From Protea cynaroides (Eukaryota > Streptophyta > Magnoliopsida > Proteales > Proteaceae): a DNA stretch of 64,000 bases. The position numbers were made by a program, and so were the translations under genes. Where the stretch lies: contig CM053266.1 of assembly GCA_028583415.1 (NCBI GenBank), forward strand, positions 86,992,149-87,056,148, in the 5' to 3' direction. Position 1 is the stretch's first letter, and every line of letters starts with the position of its first letter. Below the pieces are notes generated by a model. The model did not search any database. It was not told the origin of the DNA and saw only the letters and a program-made list of their open reading frames with translations. This document shows positions 22,973 to 33,667 of the stretch, one piece after another.

Positions 22973-24424
22973 TGTCACACTCCAATTCCGACTGAACCAG
23001 AAGTGTGAGTGAACCGGCTCTAAACCACGGTTCACACCAGGATCTCAATAGACTGTGTCAACCAATCATTCTCAAGCAATCTAACAAATCAGAGATATAA
23101 TACATAGCAGCGGAAATAAATAAATGAGCCGAGATCTAATTGTAACTTAAAATAAATATCCAGCTTATTCTATTATTCATCAAATTTTAAATATATTTAT
23201 TACAAAGCTTTAACTGAAAATAATCAAGTCACTGAGAAAAGACAAAGAATGAGCACTCGCATGACGCATCATGCTCATTCTCCACTGACTGAGAGTCCAA
23301 AGCAGCTACTGTGCTGTAAGCTGGAGCAGCCATGAAGTCATCAACAGTGTACCCTGCATCCAAATCTGAAAAAGAATAGATATATATCTGGTGAGCTCAC
23401 AACATAGCTCAGTATGTACAAAACCAATGCAACAATACAATATGCATGAGATAACATTACAATTTGGGCCAGGTATAACTTGCAAATGTGCTATGGTAAG
23501 GTTTGGCGGCCACCGCACCTCCATGCACGAGAGTGTGAGCACACCCAACAGTCAGGCACCTACCACACTACTGCTGTTGCCCCACATCACTCACTCCAGT
23601 ATGGAGATAGGACTCGAGTCTGGCGGGCAGGAAGAACCACAATCCCACGTCCTCCCCCTGATACCCAATACCGTACCAATACCTAAACCCCTATTGGCAA
23701 GGGCTTGCAAGTGGGTTCCGTTTCTAACCAATCTTAGATGTCAATACAATATCATTAGCTTTACCCCAGCACGGCTCCCTGCTACATAGAGATAGGGCTC
23801 GAGTCTGGCGGGCAGGAAAAACCACAATCCTACGTCCTCCCACTGATACCCTATTCGCACCAAGTCCGCTAAGGTAAAGACTATATAACCCTACCCCAAC
23901 ACAACCCCCCTACGACATAGAGATAGGGCTCGAGTCTGGTGGGCAGGAAGAACCACAATCCCACGTCCTCCTCCTGATACCCCATTCGCACTGAGTTTCC
24001 TAAGGTAAGGGCGATACGAGAAAAGTGTAAGCTGTGGATATATCCAGGGCACATCCCCTTCACATCCCACACACTAACGAAAACATACACATGCCTAAAC
24101 ATACAACAATCCTAGCATATGAAATGCATGATTATAATAAGATAAAAGAAAACAACTACATGGCATGTGAAATGCACAAACATCAACCAATATGTATTTA
24201 CAAATACATAAATAATTCACAAAGGTTTACTGTTATTTAGTTATTTAGGTTTGGGGTCTTGTTCCTTACCTGACGCGTAATAGTGATTCGATTCTGCGTC
24301 AGAGAGCTTACTCACAGCGTCTACAGGTCCTACATAATCATATCTTTAGGTTAGAATTCATTCATTAGAGTTTCAGGGGTCGGAACTAGGTTTGGCCAAG
24401 CAAACCAGGCTCGGAAACCCATAC

Positions 24425-24660
24425 CAGCTACACATACCGGTCTCAGTCTAGTGAGACCGGTATGGTGCAACCGGTATGTATACCGGCTGCACCATACCGG
24501 TTGCACATACTGTAACCGGTATGTGCAACCGGTATATACCGGTTGCACTTACCGGTCTCACTCAGATCTCACTGAGTGAGACCTGTATGTGCCTGCGGTA
24601 TATACCGCAAGGCCATACCACTGAACTCATAGTACATCCGATATACCCTGCGGTTTGGAT
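24425..24660. promoter_or_regulatory. Element B motif array, downstream of TATA
   Basis: Dense copies of ATACCGGTTGCA and its complement, often as back-to-back inverted pairs (CATACCGGTTGCACATAC, GTATATACCGGTTGCAC). In element orientation it lies downstream of the TATA box. The second LTR has the same array at 32,610-32,855. Confidence 0.7.
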
Positions 24661-25134
24661 CCGAGAGCGAGATCTCGGATCTCCCCTCCTTGTCGGCTAA
24701 CAGTTAGGTCTCTAAGGTTTTCCGCTACCTTTTTCCTAAGTTCCAAGCCCTCTAGTGGCTTTCGGATCTCAGCTATAATGCCATATCAAATTTAGGTTAG
24801 ATCCGAATGAGGAAAACAATGGAAACTATAATCTTTTTGGATCATTGCGCCACTTCGCGGCTCTGATCTGATCTCCTAACATTATTAACAGTACAGAGCA
24901 CTTACCGGCGCTGTCGGTCGGCGGCGTGCTCTTCCTTCCTGGGCGGCCTCTACCTTCTTGCTCCTTCTCAGTTCTTCTCTAGACGGCGAGAGGGTTTGAG
25001 AAGGAGAAATGGAGTGTCTCCTTCTCTATTAATAGAGGGAGACCACCCATGGAAGGCTATCTCTCAGAATGGAAATTTTCCAAGTTTCCATTCTGAGAGA
25101 CAGACTCACTGGAGTCTGTCTACAGCCGGAGTCA

Positions 25135-25350
25135 GGCATACCGGTTGGACATACCGGTTGGAGACCCCAGATTCACTCAAACCGGTATAGTTCCAACCGG
25201 TATACCATACCGGTGGCACATACAGGTTGCACCATAGTGCAACCGGTATGGTGAGGCCGGTATGGCATTATGGGCATTATATGCCCATACCGGTTGCACA
25301 TACCGGTTGCACTATACTGCAACCGGTATAGTGAGACCGGTATGAGTTTT
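25135..25350. promoter_or_regulatory. Element B motif array, upstream of TATA
   Basis: A second cluster of ATACCGGTTGCA-type motifs (CATACCGGTTGGACATACC, GCAACCGGTATAGTGAGACC), about 100 bases upstream of the TATA box in element orientation. Copy in the 5' LTR at 33,325-33,520. Confidence 0.7.
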
Positions 25351-25489
25351 TAGGCATTTTTTACAGTTTTCTTACCTGAACTTTGAGTGGTTCGTCACCC
25401 GGCTTCGCCCTCCGGTCCGGTTATAATTGGAACACCTATCATCACATAAAACCATGGTTTAGACCCGATTTTAGAACATGGTGCTTACA

Positions 25490-25590
25490 ACTCTACCACC
25501 CTTAAAAGAAATTTCGTCCCCGAAATTTGCATGTAGGTCTCACAATTCCCCCACCCTTAAAAGAATTTCGTCCCCGAAATTGTACGTACC
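25490..25590 (-). promoter_or_regulatory. Element B polypurine tract, tandemly duplicated
   Basis: Reverse strand ends TTTTAAGGGTGGTAGAGT directly before the LTR. About 50 bases upstream the same block recurs: AATTTCGGGGACGAAATT, then CTTTTAAGGGTGGGGGAATT. The phrase AATTTCGGGGACGAAATT before the tract is characteristic of Tekay-type elements. Only the LTR-proximal copy adjoins the LTR. Confidence 0.85.
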
Positions 25591-26397
25591 TTCAGAGTCA
25601 AAAAGATGGGGATACTCTTGTCGCATGGCATCCTCTTCTTCCCAAGTAATTTCTTCTAAGTCCTGACTTTTCCAAACTACCTTGACATAATGGATAGCTC
25701 GCCTTCGAAGTTGTTGTACCTTTTTACTAATGAGCTGGATTGGCACCACCTCGAAGGTTAAGTCTTCTGTCAAATCTGGGGGGTCTGCAACAAGAATGTG
25801 TGAGGGGTCTCTCACGTACTTCTTCAGTAAGGACACGTGGAAGACATCGTGGACACTAGACATTGCTGGTGGCAATGCAAGTTGATAGGCTACCTTGCCG
25901 CATCGGGAAAGAATTTCATATGCTCCCACATATCTGGGACACAATTTTCCTTTTCTGCCGAACCGCTTCAAGCCTCTTACTGGTGACACCTTCAAGAACA
26001 CCTTGTCTCCAACCATGAATTCAAGATCCCGTCGTCTGTTATCAGCATAGTGCTTCTGACGCACTTGAGCTGTCTTTACTCGGTTCTTGATTAGATCTAC
26101 TGCCTTGCAGGTTTCTTCCACAAATTCTGGTCCTACAATCCGACTTTCTCCAACTTCGTCCCATAATAAAGGTGTCCGACATTTCTTGCCATATAAGGCC
26201 TCGTATGGGGCCATCTGGATCGTAGACTGGTAGCTGTTGTTGTAGGCAAACTCAATGAGTGAAAGCTTCTCATCCCAAGCCCCCTTGAAGTCAATAGCAC
26301 ATGCCCGAAGCATGTCTTCTAGAATTTGAATGGTCCTCTCCGACTGACCATCAGTTTGAGGGTGGAAAGTTGTGCTAAACTTTAGTTTCGTCCCCAT
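25540..26397 (-). pseudogene. Element B integrase C-terminal half with chromodomain
   Basis: 285-residue frame. It begins KFSTTFHPQTDGQSERT, which carries the Glu of the integrase DDE triad (QSERTIQILED), then FAYNNSYQSTIQMAPYEALY, the GPY/F-like region (PRYVGAYEILSRCGKVAYQL) and HVSLLKKYVRDPSH. A chromodomain-like end follows (HYVKVVWKSQDLEEITWEEE...YPHLF), which in chromoviruses targets histone marks. The frame runs past the usual end into the polypurine repeat. It overlaps the upstream pol frame by 16 bases in a different phase, so a frameshift at about 26,390 splits integrase in two. Confidence 0.88.
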
Positions 26398-28379
26398 GCC
26401 TTCTGAAGTCCTTCCCAGAATTTAGATGTGAAGCGTGGATCTCGATCAGACACAATACTCTCTGGAACCCCGTGGAGTCTGACTATATTGTCCACGTACA
26501 GCCTTGCCAAACTATCCATAGTATATTGTGGTCTGACAGGGATAAATCTGGCTGTCTTGGTGAGACGATCTACAATTACCCATACTGCATTTACCGACCT
26601 CGGAGTCATAGGTAATCCAGTGATGAAATCCATGGTTATACAATCCCATTTCCATGCTGGCTCGGGTAATGGTTGTAGTAATCCTGCAGGCCTTTGTCTT
26701 TCCGCTTTGACTTGTTGACAGTTTAAACATTGAAACACATGTCGGGCCACATCAGCTTTCATACCCCTCCACCAGTACAACATTTTCAAGTCATGGTACA
26801 TTTTAGTACTTCCAGGGTGTACCGAATATGGGGTGGAGTGAGCCTCTAACATAATCCAATTTCGAATTTCCAGCTCTTCATCCTCAGGTATGCACATACG
26901 TCCACGGTATCTGAGTACCTTGTCTGCATCAATAGTAAAATCAGGATTGGCCCGACCCTTTTCCAAATCCTCTTGAACTGTCCTGAGGTATGGGTCCTGT
27001 AGGACTGCTGCCTTTATTTCGTCCTTCAGATCGGGCAAAATCTTCAATGCTGCAAACATTAAGGTGAATTGGTGTATCAACCCTTGTTCAATAGGATCAT
27101 CTGCTGACTCTATTAGGTGTTGTTCTTCGTCCTCTGATGTTTCAGAAACAGCAGCGCCCAACGCTGCATTAGTACTTGATCCTGCTTCAGGGTTCGATGC
27201 CCATTTCCTGCTCAGTGCATCAGCTACTATGTTAGCTTTACCAGGGTGATACTGAATGTCACAGTCATAGTCCTTGAGTAATTCGAGCCACCTCTTCTGC
27301 CTCATGTTCAGTTCTTTCTGAGTGAACAGATATGTCAAGCTCTTGTGGTCAGACTTAATCTGAAACTTCTCGCCATACAGATAGTGTCGCCAAGTCTTGA
27401 TAGCATGAATGACCGCTACCAATTCTAGGTCATGTATAGGGTAGTTCTTCTCATGTTCTTTCAACTGTCTTGAGGCATAAGCTATCACCTGCTCTCCTTG
27501 CATCAGCACACAACCCAATCCTAAACCTGAAGCATCTGTATATAGTGTGAATGGGTGGTCTGGGGCTGGAATAGTCAATACGGGTGCTGATACCAGTCTT
27601 GACTTCAATGTCTGGAAGCATTTTTCACATTCGTCGGTCCATATGAACTTCTCCCCCTTTTTGGTCAATCTGGTGAGTGGAACAGCAATCTTGGAATAAT
27701 TATCCACAAACCTTCTGTAGTATCCTGCTAAGCCCAAGAAACTACGAATTTCAGCCACAGTCTTCGGCGCCTCCCATCCTACTATGGCTGAAATTTTACT
27801 GGGGTCTACCTTGATTCCTTCAACAGACACCATGTGACCAAGGAAGGCCACTTCCTTTAACCAAAATTCACACTTCTTGAATTTTGCATATAGCTTCTCT
27901 CTTCTTAGTCTTTGTAATGCTGCTCTTAGATGCACCGCATGTGTCTCCTGGTCCTTAGAGTATACTAAGATATCATCGATAAACACGATAACCGACGTAT
28001 CCAGCATGTCATGGAATACCCGGTTCATTAACTCCATAAAGGATGCAGGTGCATTAGTCAACCCAAAGGACATCACTAGAAACTCATAGTGTCCATAACG
28101 CGTCCTGAAAGCTGTTTTGGGGATGTCTGCTTCCTTAATCTTGAGCTGATGATACCCTGATCTCAGATCAATCTTCGAGAATACACTTGAACCTTGTAAT
28201 TGATCGAACAAATCATCTATCCTTGGTAGTGGGTACTTGTTCTTGATAGTGAGCTTGTTCAATTCACGATAGTTCATACATAGACGTACGCTACCATCCT
28301 TTTTCTTGACAAATAGCACCGGTGCTCCCCAAGGTGAGATACTAGGTCTTATAAAGCCCTTGTCTAGCAGTTCTTGTAG
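26382..28379 (-). pseudogene. Element B reverse transcriptase-RNase H-integrase N half
   Basis: A 645-residue uninterrupted frame (Met at 28,319; homology continues upstream to 28,379). RT: LFVKKKDGSVRLCMNYRELN, SKIDLRSGYHQLKI, and catalytic FIDDILVYS at residues 113-121. RNase H: YTDASGLGLGCVLMQ, SDHKSLTYLF, KANIVADALSRK. Integrase: HHCC-type zinc finger (AHSTPYSVHPG...CLNCQ), first catalytic Asp in ITMDFITGLP, second in VSDRDPRFTS. The frame ends at the frameshift just before the Glu. A stop just upstream (TAA at 28,380-28,382) separates it from protease. It is the best preserved pol in the window but is broken at two points. Confidence 0.92.
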
Positions 28380-29005
28380 TTAAGTTTTTAATTCTTTCAG
28401 CTCGGTAGGAGCCATCCTGTATGGTGCTTTAGACACTAGTGCCACCCCTGGTAGTAGGTCTATCACAAACTCAGTAGCCCTGTCAGGTGGCAACCCGGGT
28501 AGGTCTTCAGGAAATACATCAGGAAATTCCCGTACTACATCGATGTCTTCCATTTTTGGTAGGTCAGCGGTCACATCCACCACTGACACAAGGTATCCTA
28601 TTCCCCCTTTCTCTAGGCACTTCTTTGCTTTTAAGGCTGAGAGTATGAGCTTTCTTTTCCGGGGCAACTTAGGCCCTTTAAAGTTAAACTCAATTCCTTC
28701 ATTGTCTTTGAATATCAACTTCTTCTCTGCACATAGCAGGTTCGCCGAATGTTGAGATAACCAGTCCATTCCCAGAATCATGTCAAAATCTGACATTTCC
28801 AGCTGGACTAGATTGGCTTCCAATTCTCGTCCTTCAATATGCACTGGACAAGGATCATAATATTCTGCTAATACCACCTCCATTCCCATGGGAGACCGAA
28901 CTAACAGACTTGGTTGTAGAGTCTTGATGGGTTGACCTAGTCCTTTTTCGAATGACACGGATACAAAAGAATGGGTTGCACCGGAGTCTAAAAGATTGTT
29001 TCTAC
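28380..29005 (-). pseudogene. Element B protease and RT start
   Basis: Aspartic protease with active site DSGATHSF encoded at about 28,964-28,987, then VRSPMGMEVVLAEYYDPCPV, FDMILGMDWLSQHSA and the RT entry motif PYRMAPTELKELK. A 192-codon frame covers 28,380-28,958. The frame continues right to about 29,000. There homology stops at NRNNLLDSG and the antisense gene's splice-donor region begins, so no gag precedes it. Confidence 0.85.
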
Positions 29006-29036
29006 TTGATTCTAGTGTGCCAATCTCGTCTCTCAG

Positions 29037-30843
29037 GTAAGCTCCTCCTTCTCTTCTCTCTTTCTAGAAATTTTTTCATCGTCTTTTATACCAAAATCTA
29101 GATTTTTCTTGATTTGGAAGTTTTTAGCCATAGAAAACTTCTTTCTTTGCTTGAGAAATGTTTTAGGGGCCTATTTGGGTAAAACCCCTCAACAAATATG
29201 GAGTTTTATCGATTGTTTTACTGAAAACCTAAAAATTTTGACTTTTTAACCTAGGTTTCTAGGTTTTTCGAGATTTTGACAATGTTTGGTGATTATACCT
29301 TCATTTCTTTATTTTTACGAACTTGTTTAACCTATATTAGCCTTGTACCACCTCCATAGATTGTTTCATTCATATTCGATATGTTGTTAGGGTTTTTCAT
29401 CTTTTTTTTTCCTATATTTGTCTCTAACTGACTATGGTTTCTTGCTTAACAGATACACAAGGTCTGGCCGTCGTGGAGCAAGGAAACGCTCATATATGCC
29501 TGGTATGCACAGGCCACATCCCCCTCCAGTCTTATATGACGAGAGGTATTTCCGGTCAGAGGCGGCAGCTTCACGCCTTGATTGGTTTGGGGCCAAGCGC
29601 ATTGAAGCAGGCCGTTTTGTCAACTTGGAGCTTCTTCACCGCTTCGATGTGGAGTCTGCTTTTGGGATTGTGGGTTAGTTATCCCTTATTCAGTTTAGGG
29701 AGAATACACGTCCCAACCTGGTAAAGTTATTCTACACCAACCTGGAGGTGGAGGGTGAGTTAGATGATTGGGAGCACGCTAGAGATCTTCGCATCACCAG
29801 CTACGTGAAAGGGGGGATGATTTCATTTAATGTCGTCGAGTTAGCTGCCCTTCTAGAGATTCCTGATGACGGGGAACTCATTTATTGTCCGCCCAGAGCC
29901 AAAGGGTGTCTTACTGAGGACTTGCGGGCAGCCATCGCCGCACAGATCTTATTACCTGGTAGGGTTATCTCGGCTTCCAACCTACATCCTCAGCCTCGTC
30001 TTTTCTGCCGGATTATTCACCACAATATCGTTCCCCAGAGTGGACATTACGGAGAGGTATCCCAGTTGACACAGTACCTCACCTACTGTGTGGCTACTCG
30101 GCAACGGGTTTGCTTGCCTTATTTGATTATGAAGGTTATGATTCATGCGACCATGCCTGGTGTATCGGGTAATCTCCCTTATGGTAGGTTGGTCACAGCT
30201 TTGTTACAGCGTCTAGGTGTGGACATGCGGAGTGAGTTGGCTGGGGAGATCACCATGAGTTCTGATATAGATGCCGAGGCCATCTACAAGATGCAGATGG
30301 ACGATCTTGAGCTCAGTGACGAGGAGTTATAGGCTCGTCCTCTCCTACCTAGGAACCATGCAGCCCTTGCGGTGAGCGGAGCTGCGGCGAACGAAGGCAG
30401 CTGAGATGGGAGATGATGGGGATGCACACATGGAGGACATCCCAGCACCTACACTCCAGCATTCTCCAGTTGCAGGACCTTCTAGGCCTTCTCCAGTGGC
30501 TGGACCATCTAGGCCTTCTCCAGTTACTAGGTCATCCAGGCCTTCTTCAGTTGTTGGACCATCCCATCCCCCTTCGGACCCTGTGACGAGCATGTTTTCG
30601 GAGATCAGAGATACCCAGAGAGTCATCCTTGATACCCAGAGGAACATTCTTGATACCCAGAGGGACATTCTTGATACCCAGAGAGGACTCATGGATTCTC
30701 AGCGTGAGATGGGTCAGGAGTTAGGGCATTTAGCTCGTAGCCTACGGGTCACACAAGACCAGGTTCATTGGCTCAGAGAGGTGTACGAGCGAGACTATGA
30801 TATTGCAGACCCAGTACCATCCAGGCCTGCTACACCACCTTAG
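29037..30843 (+). pseudogene. Antisense 'plant transposon protein' gene of element B
   Basis: Runs against gag-pol. A predicted intron (29,037-29,452: CTCAG|GTAAGC ... CTTAACAG) leads into exon 2. Exon 2 is open apart from a TAG at 29,676-29,678 where A has Trp, a TAG at 30,330-30,332 and one frameshift before 30,406. Readable in order: basic N-terminus (RRGARKRS), FVNLELLHRFDVESAFGIVG, LVKLFYTNLEVEGELDDWE, DLRITSYVKGGMISFNVVEL, GHYGEVSQLTQYLTYCVATR and MDDLELSDEEL. Then come an acidic/proline-rich linker with three PSRPSPV-type repeats, a heptad coiled coil (DTQRVILDTQRNILDTQRDI) and a conserved tail (LRVTQDQVHWLREVYERDYD) ending in PATPP. Exon 1 and its promoter are removed by the gag deletion. 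Function unknown; few lesions imply it was intact recently. Confidence 0.8.
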
Positions 30844-30890
30844 GCAGATGTAGTTTTAATTTGATTTTCATGTATTTTATTTTGTTACTA

Positions 30891-30920
30891 GAGTAACTGT
30901 CCGACTTGTGGACTGTACTC
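30891..30920 (+). promoter_or_regulatory. Conserved hairpin downstream of the antisense gene (B)
   Basis: GAGTAACTGTCC...GGACTGTACTC can pair (GAGTA with TACTC, GTCC with GGAC) around a small loop. Nearly the same sequence occurs 33 bases past the antisense stop of C (52,996-53,025) and as a remnant in D (59,870-59,889). A transcript-end or stability signal is a guess. Confidence 0.5.
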
Positions 30921-31146
30921 TGTTGTTCACTTGTACTTGAAGAAATTTTTATGAAATGATGAATTTGTTTCCTTTAAATTCTTTAGTGTTTATAATTTTT
31001 CTTTCATTAATAGTACATTAGGCATCTTTCTTAAGTCTCAGGCATCAAACAAGCTTATGGTGTGTTCTTATTAAAGTATTTAACTTTCCTAACTCAGCTC
31101 ATTGGACACAGTTAGATGCAGAACGATTAGCTGGATAGAGCCTAGG

Positions 31147-31160
31147 GATCTGATACCAAG
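31147..31160 (-). promoter_or_regulatory. Element B primer-binding site
   Basis: Reverse strand reads TTGGTATCAGATCC directly after the 5' LTR; ten bases (TGGTATCAGA) match the tRNA-iMet complement and the next base departs from the usual GC. Confidence 0.85.
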
Positions 31161-31161
31161 T

Positions 31162-33662
31162 TGTCACACCCCAATTCCGACTGAACCAGAAGTGTGAGTG
31201 AACCGGCTCTAAACCACGGTTCACACCAGGATCTCAATAGACCGTGTCAACCAATCATTCCCAAGCAATCTAACAAATCAGAGATATAATACATAACAGC
31301 GGAAATAAATAAATGAGCCGAGATCTAATTGTAACTTAAAATAAATATCCAACTTATTCCATCATTCATCAAATTTTAAATATATTTATTACAAAGCTTT
31401 AACTGAAAATAATCAAGTCACTGAGAAAAGACACAGAATGAGCACTCGCATGACGCATCATGCTCGTTCTCCACTGACTGAGAGTCCAGGGCAGCCACTG
31501 TGCTGTAAGCTGGAGCAGCTATGAAGTCGTCAACAGTGTACCCTGCATCCAAATCTAAAAAAGAATAGATATATATCTGGTGAGCTCACAACATAGCTCA
31601 GTAAGTACAAAACCAATGCAACAGTACAATATGCATGAGATAACATTACAATTTGGGCCAGGTATAACTTACAAATGTGCTATGGTAAGGTTTGGCGGCC
31701 ACCGCACCTTCATGCACGAGAGTGTGAGCACACCCAACAGTCAGGCACCTACCACACTACTGCTGTTGCCCCACATCACTCACTCCGGTATGGAGATAGG
31801 ACTCGAGTCTGGCGGGCAGGAAGAATCACAATCCCACGTCCTCCCCCTGATACCCCATACCGTACCAATAACTAAACCCCTATTGGCAAGGGCTTGCAAG
31901 TGGGTTCCGTTTCTAACCAGTCCTAGATATCAATACAATATCATTAGCCTTACCCCAGCACGGCTCCCTGCTACATAGAGATAGGGCTCGAGTCTGGCGG
32001 GCAGGAAAAACCACAATCCCACGTCCTCCCCCTGATACCCTATTCGCACAAAGTCCGCTAAGGTAAAGACTATATAACCCTACCCCAACACAATCCCCCT
32101 ACGACATAGAGATAGGGCTCGAGTCTAGTGGGCAGGAAGAACCACAATCCCATGTCCTCCCCCTGATACCCCATTCGCACTGAGTTTGCTAAGGTAAGGG
32201 CGATACGAGAAAAATGTAAGCGGTGGATATATCCAGGGCACATCCCCTTCACTTTCCACACACTAATGAAAACATACACATGCCTAAACATACAACAATC
32301 CTAGCATATGAAATGCATGATTATAATAAGATAAAAGAAAACAACTACATGGCATGTAAAATGCACAAACATCAAGCAATATGTATTTACAAATACAGAA
32401 ATAATTCACAAAGGTTTACTGTTATTTGGTTATTTAGGTTTGGGGTCTTGTTCCTTACCTGACGCGTGATAGTGATTCGATTCTGCGTCACAGAGCTTAC
32501 TCACTGCGTCTACAGGTCCTACATAATCATATCTTTAGGTTAGAATTCATTCATTAGAGTTTCAGGGATCGGAACCAGGTTTGGCCAAGCAAACCAGGCT
32601 CGGAAACCCATACCGGCTACACATACCGGTCTCAGTCTAGTGAGACCGGTATGGTGCAATCGGTATATATACCGGCTGCACCATACCGGTTGCACATACT
32701 ACAACCGGTATGTGCAACCGGTATATACCGGTTGCACTTACCGGTCTCACTCAGATCTAACTGAGTGAGACCTGTATGTGCCTGCGATATATACCGCAAG
32801 GCCATACCACTGGACTCATAGTCCATCCGGTATACCCTGCGGTTTGGATCCGAGAGCGAGATCTCGGATCTCCCCTCCTTGTCGGCTAACAGTTAGGTCT
32901 CTAAGGTTTTCCGCTACCTTTTTCCTAAGTTCCAAGCCCTCTAGTGGCTTTCAGATCTCGGCTATAATGCCGTATCAAATTTAGGTTAGATCCGAATGAG
33001 GAAAACAATGGAAACTATAATCTTTTTGGATCATTGCGCCACTTCGCGGCTCCGATCCGATCTCCTAACATTATTAACAGTACAGAGCACTTACCGGCGC
33101 TGTCGGTTGGCGGCGTGCTCTTCCTTCCTGGGCGGCCTCCACCTTCTTGCTCCCTCTCAGTTCTTCTCCAGACGACGAGAGGGTTTGAGAAGAAGAAATG
33201 GAGTGTCTCCTTCTCTATTAATAGAGGGAGACCACCCATGGAAGGCTTTCTCTCAGAATGGAAATTTTCCAAGTTTTCATTCTGAGAGACAGACTCACTG
33301 GAGTCTGTCTACAGTCGGAGTCAGGCATACCAGTTGGAGACCCCAGATTCACTCAAACCGGTATAGTTCCAACCGGTATACCATACCGGTGGCACATACC
33401 GGTTGCATAGTGCAACCGGTATGGTGAGGCCGGTATGGCATTATGGGCATTATATGCCCATACCGGTTGCACATACCGGTTGCACTATACTGCAACCGGT
33501 ATAGTGAGACCGGTATGAGTTTTTAGGCATTTTTTACAGTTTTCTTACCTGAACTTTGAGTGGTTCGTCCCCCGGCTTCGCCCTCCGGTCCGGTTATAAT
33601 TGGAACACCTGTCATCACATAAAACCATGGTTTAGACCCGATTTTAGAACATGGTGCTTACG
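31162..33662 (-). mobile_element. Element B 5' LTR
   Basis: Plus strand runs TGTCACACCCC...GTGCTTACG; the outer end has A to G relative to the other copy. Carries the same two ATACCGGTTGCA arrays (32,610-32,855; 33,325-33,520) and the reverse-strand TATA-like CTATTAATAG near 33,217-33,226. Followed by the TAATT duplication. Confidence 0.92.
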
Positions 33663-33667
33663 TAATT

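Larger units (their letters stand above)
22973..25489 (-). mobile_element. Element B 3' LTR
   Basis: On the plus strand runs TGTCACACTCC...GTGCTTACA. Reverse-strand TATA-like CTATTAATAG is at about 25,026-25,035. Motif arrays lie on both sides of it (see separate entries). Apparent open frames such as 23,391-23,789 recur in the other LTR and are not genes. Confidence 0.92.
22973..33662 (-). mobile_element. Element B: Tekay/Del-like element lacking gag
   Basis: A complete LTR-to-LTR unit on the minus strand, flanked by the 5-bp target duplication TAATT (22,968-22,972 and 33,663-33,667). LTRs are 2,517 and 2,501 bases; by eye the first ~340 bases differ at about 11 sites, nearly all transitions, suggesting a fairly recent insertion. 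The interior has long pol frames but no gag. Instead an antisense gene lies next to protease, so a deletion removed gag and the start of the antisense gene. It would depend on proteins from relatives to move. Confidence 0.92.

Noticed and set aside
23391..23789. 132-codon plus-strand frame, repeated at 31,580-31,978
   Set aside because: Both copies lie at the same place in the two LTRs of element B; similarity is due to LTR identity, not coding constraint.
26428..28089. Several plus-strand frames opposite element B pol (for example 26,428-26,718 and 27,877-28,089)
   Set aside because: Shadows of the long pol frame; no domain, and they are not conserved against pol of C and D.
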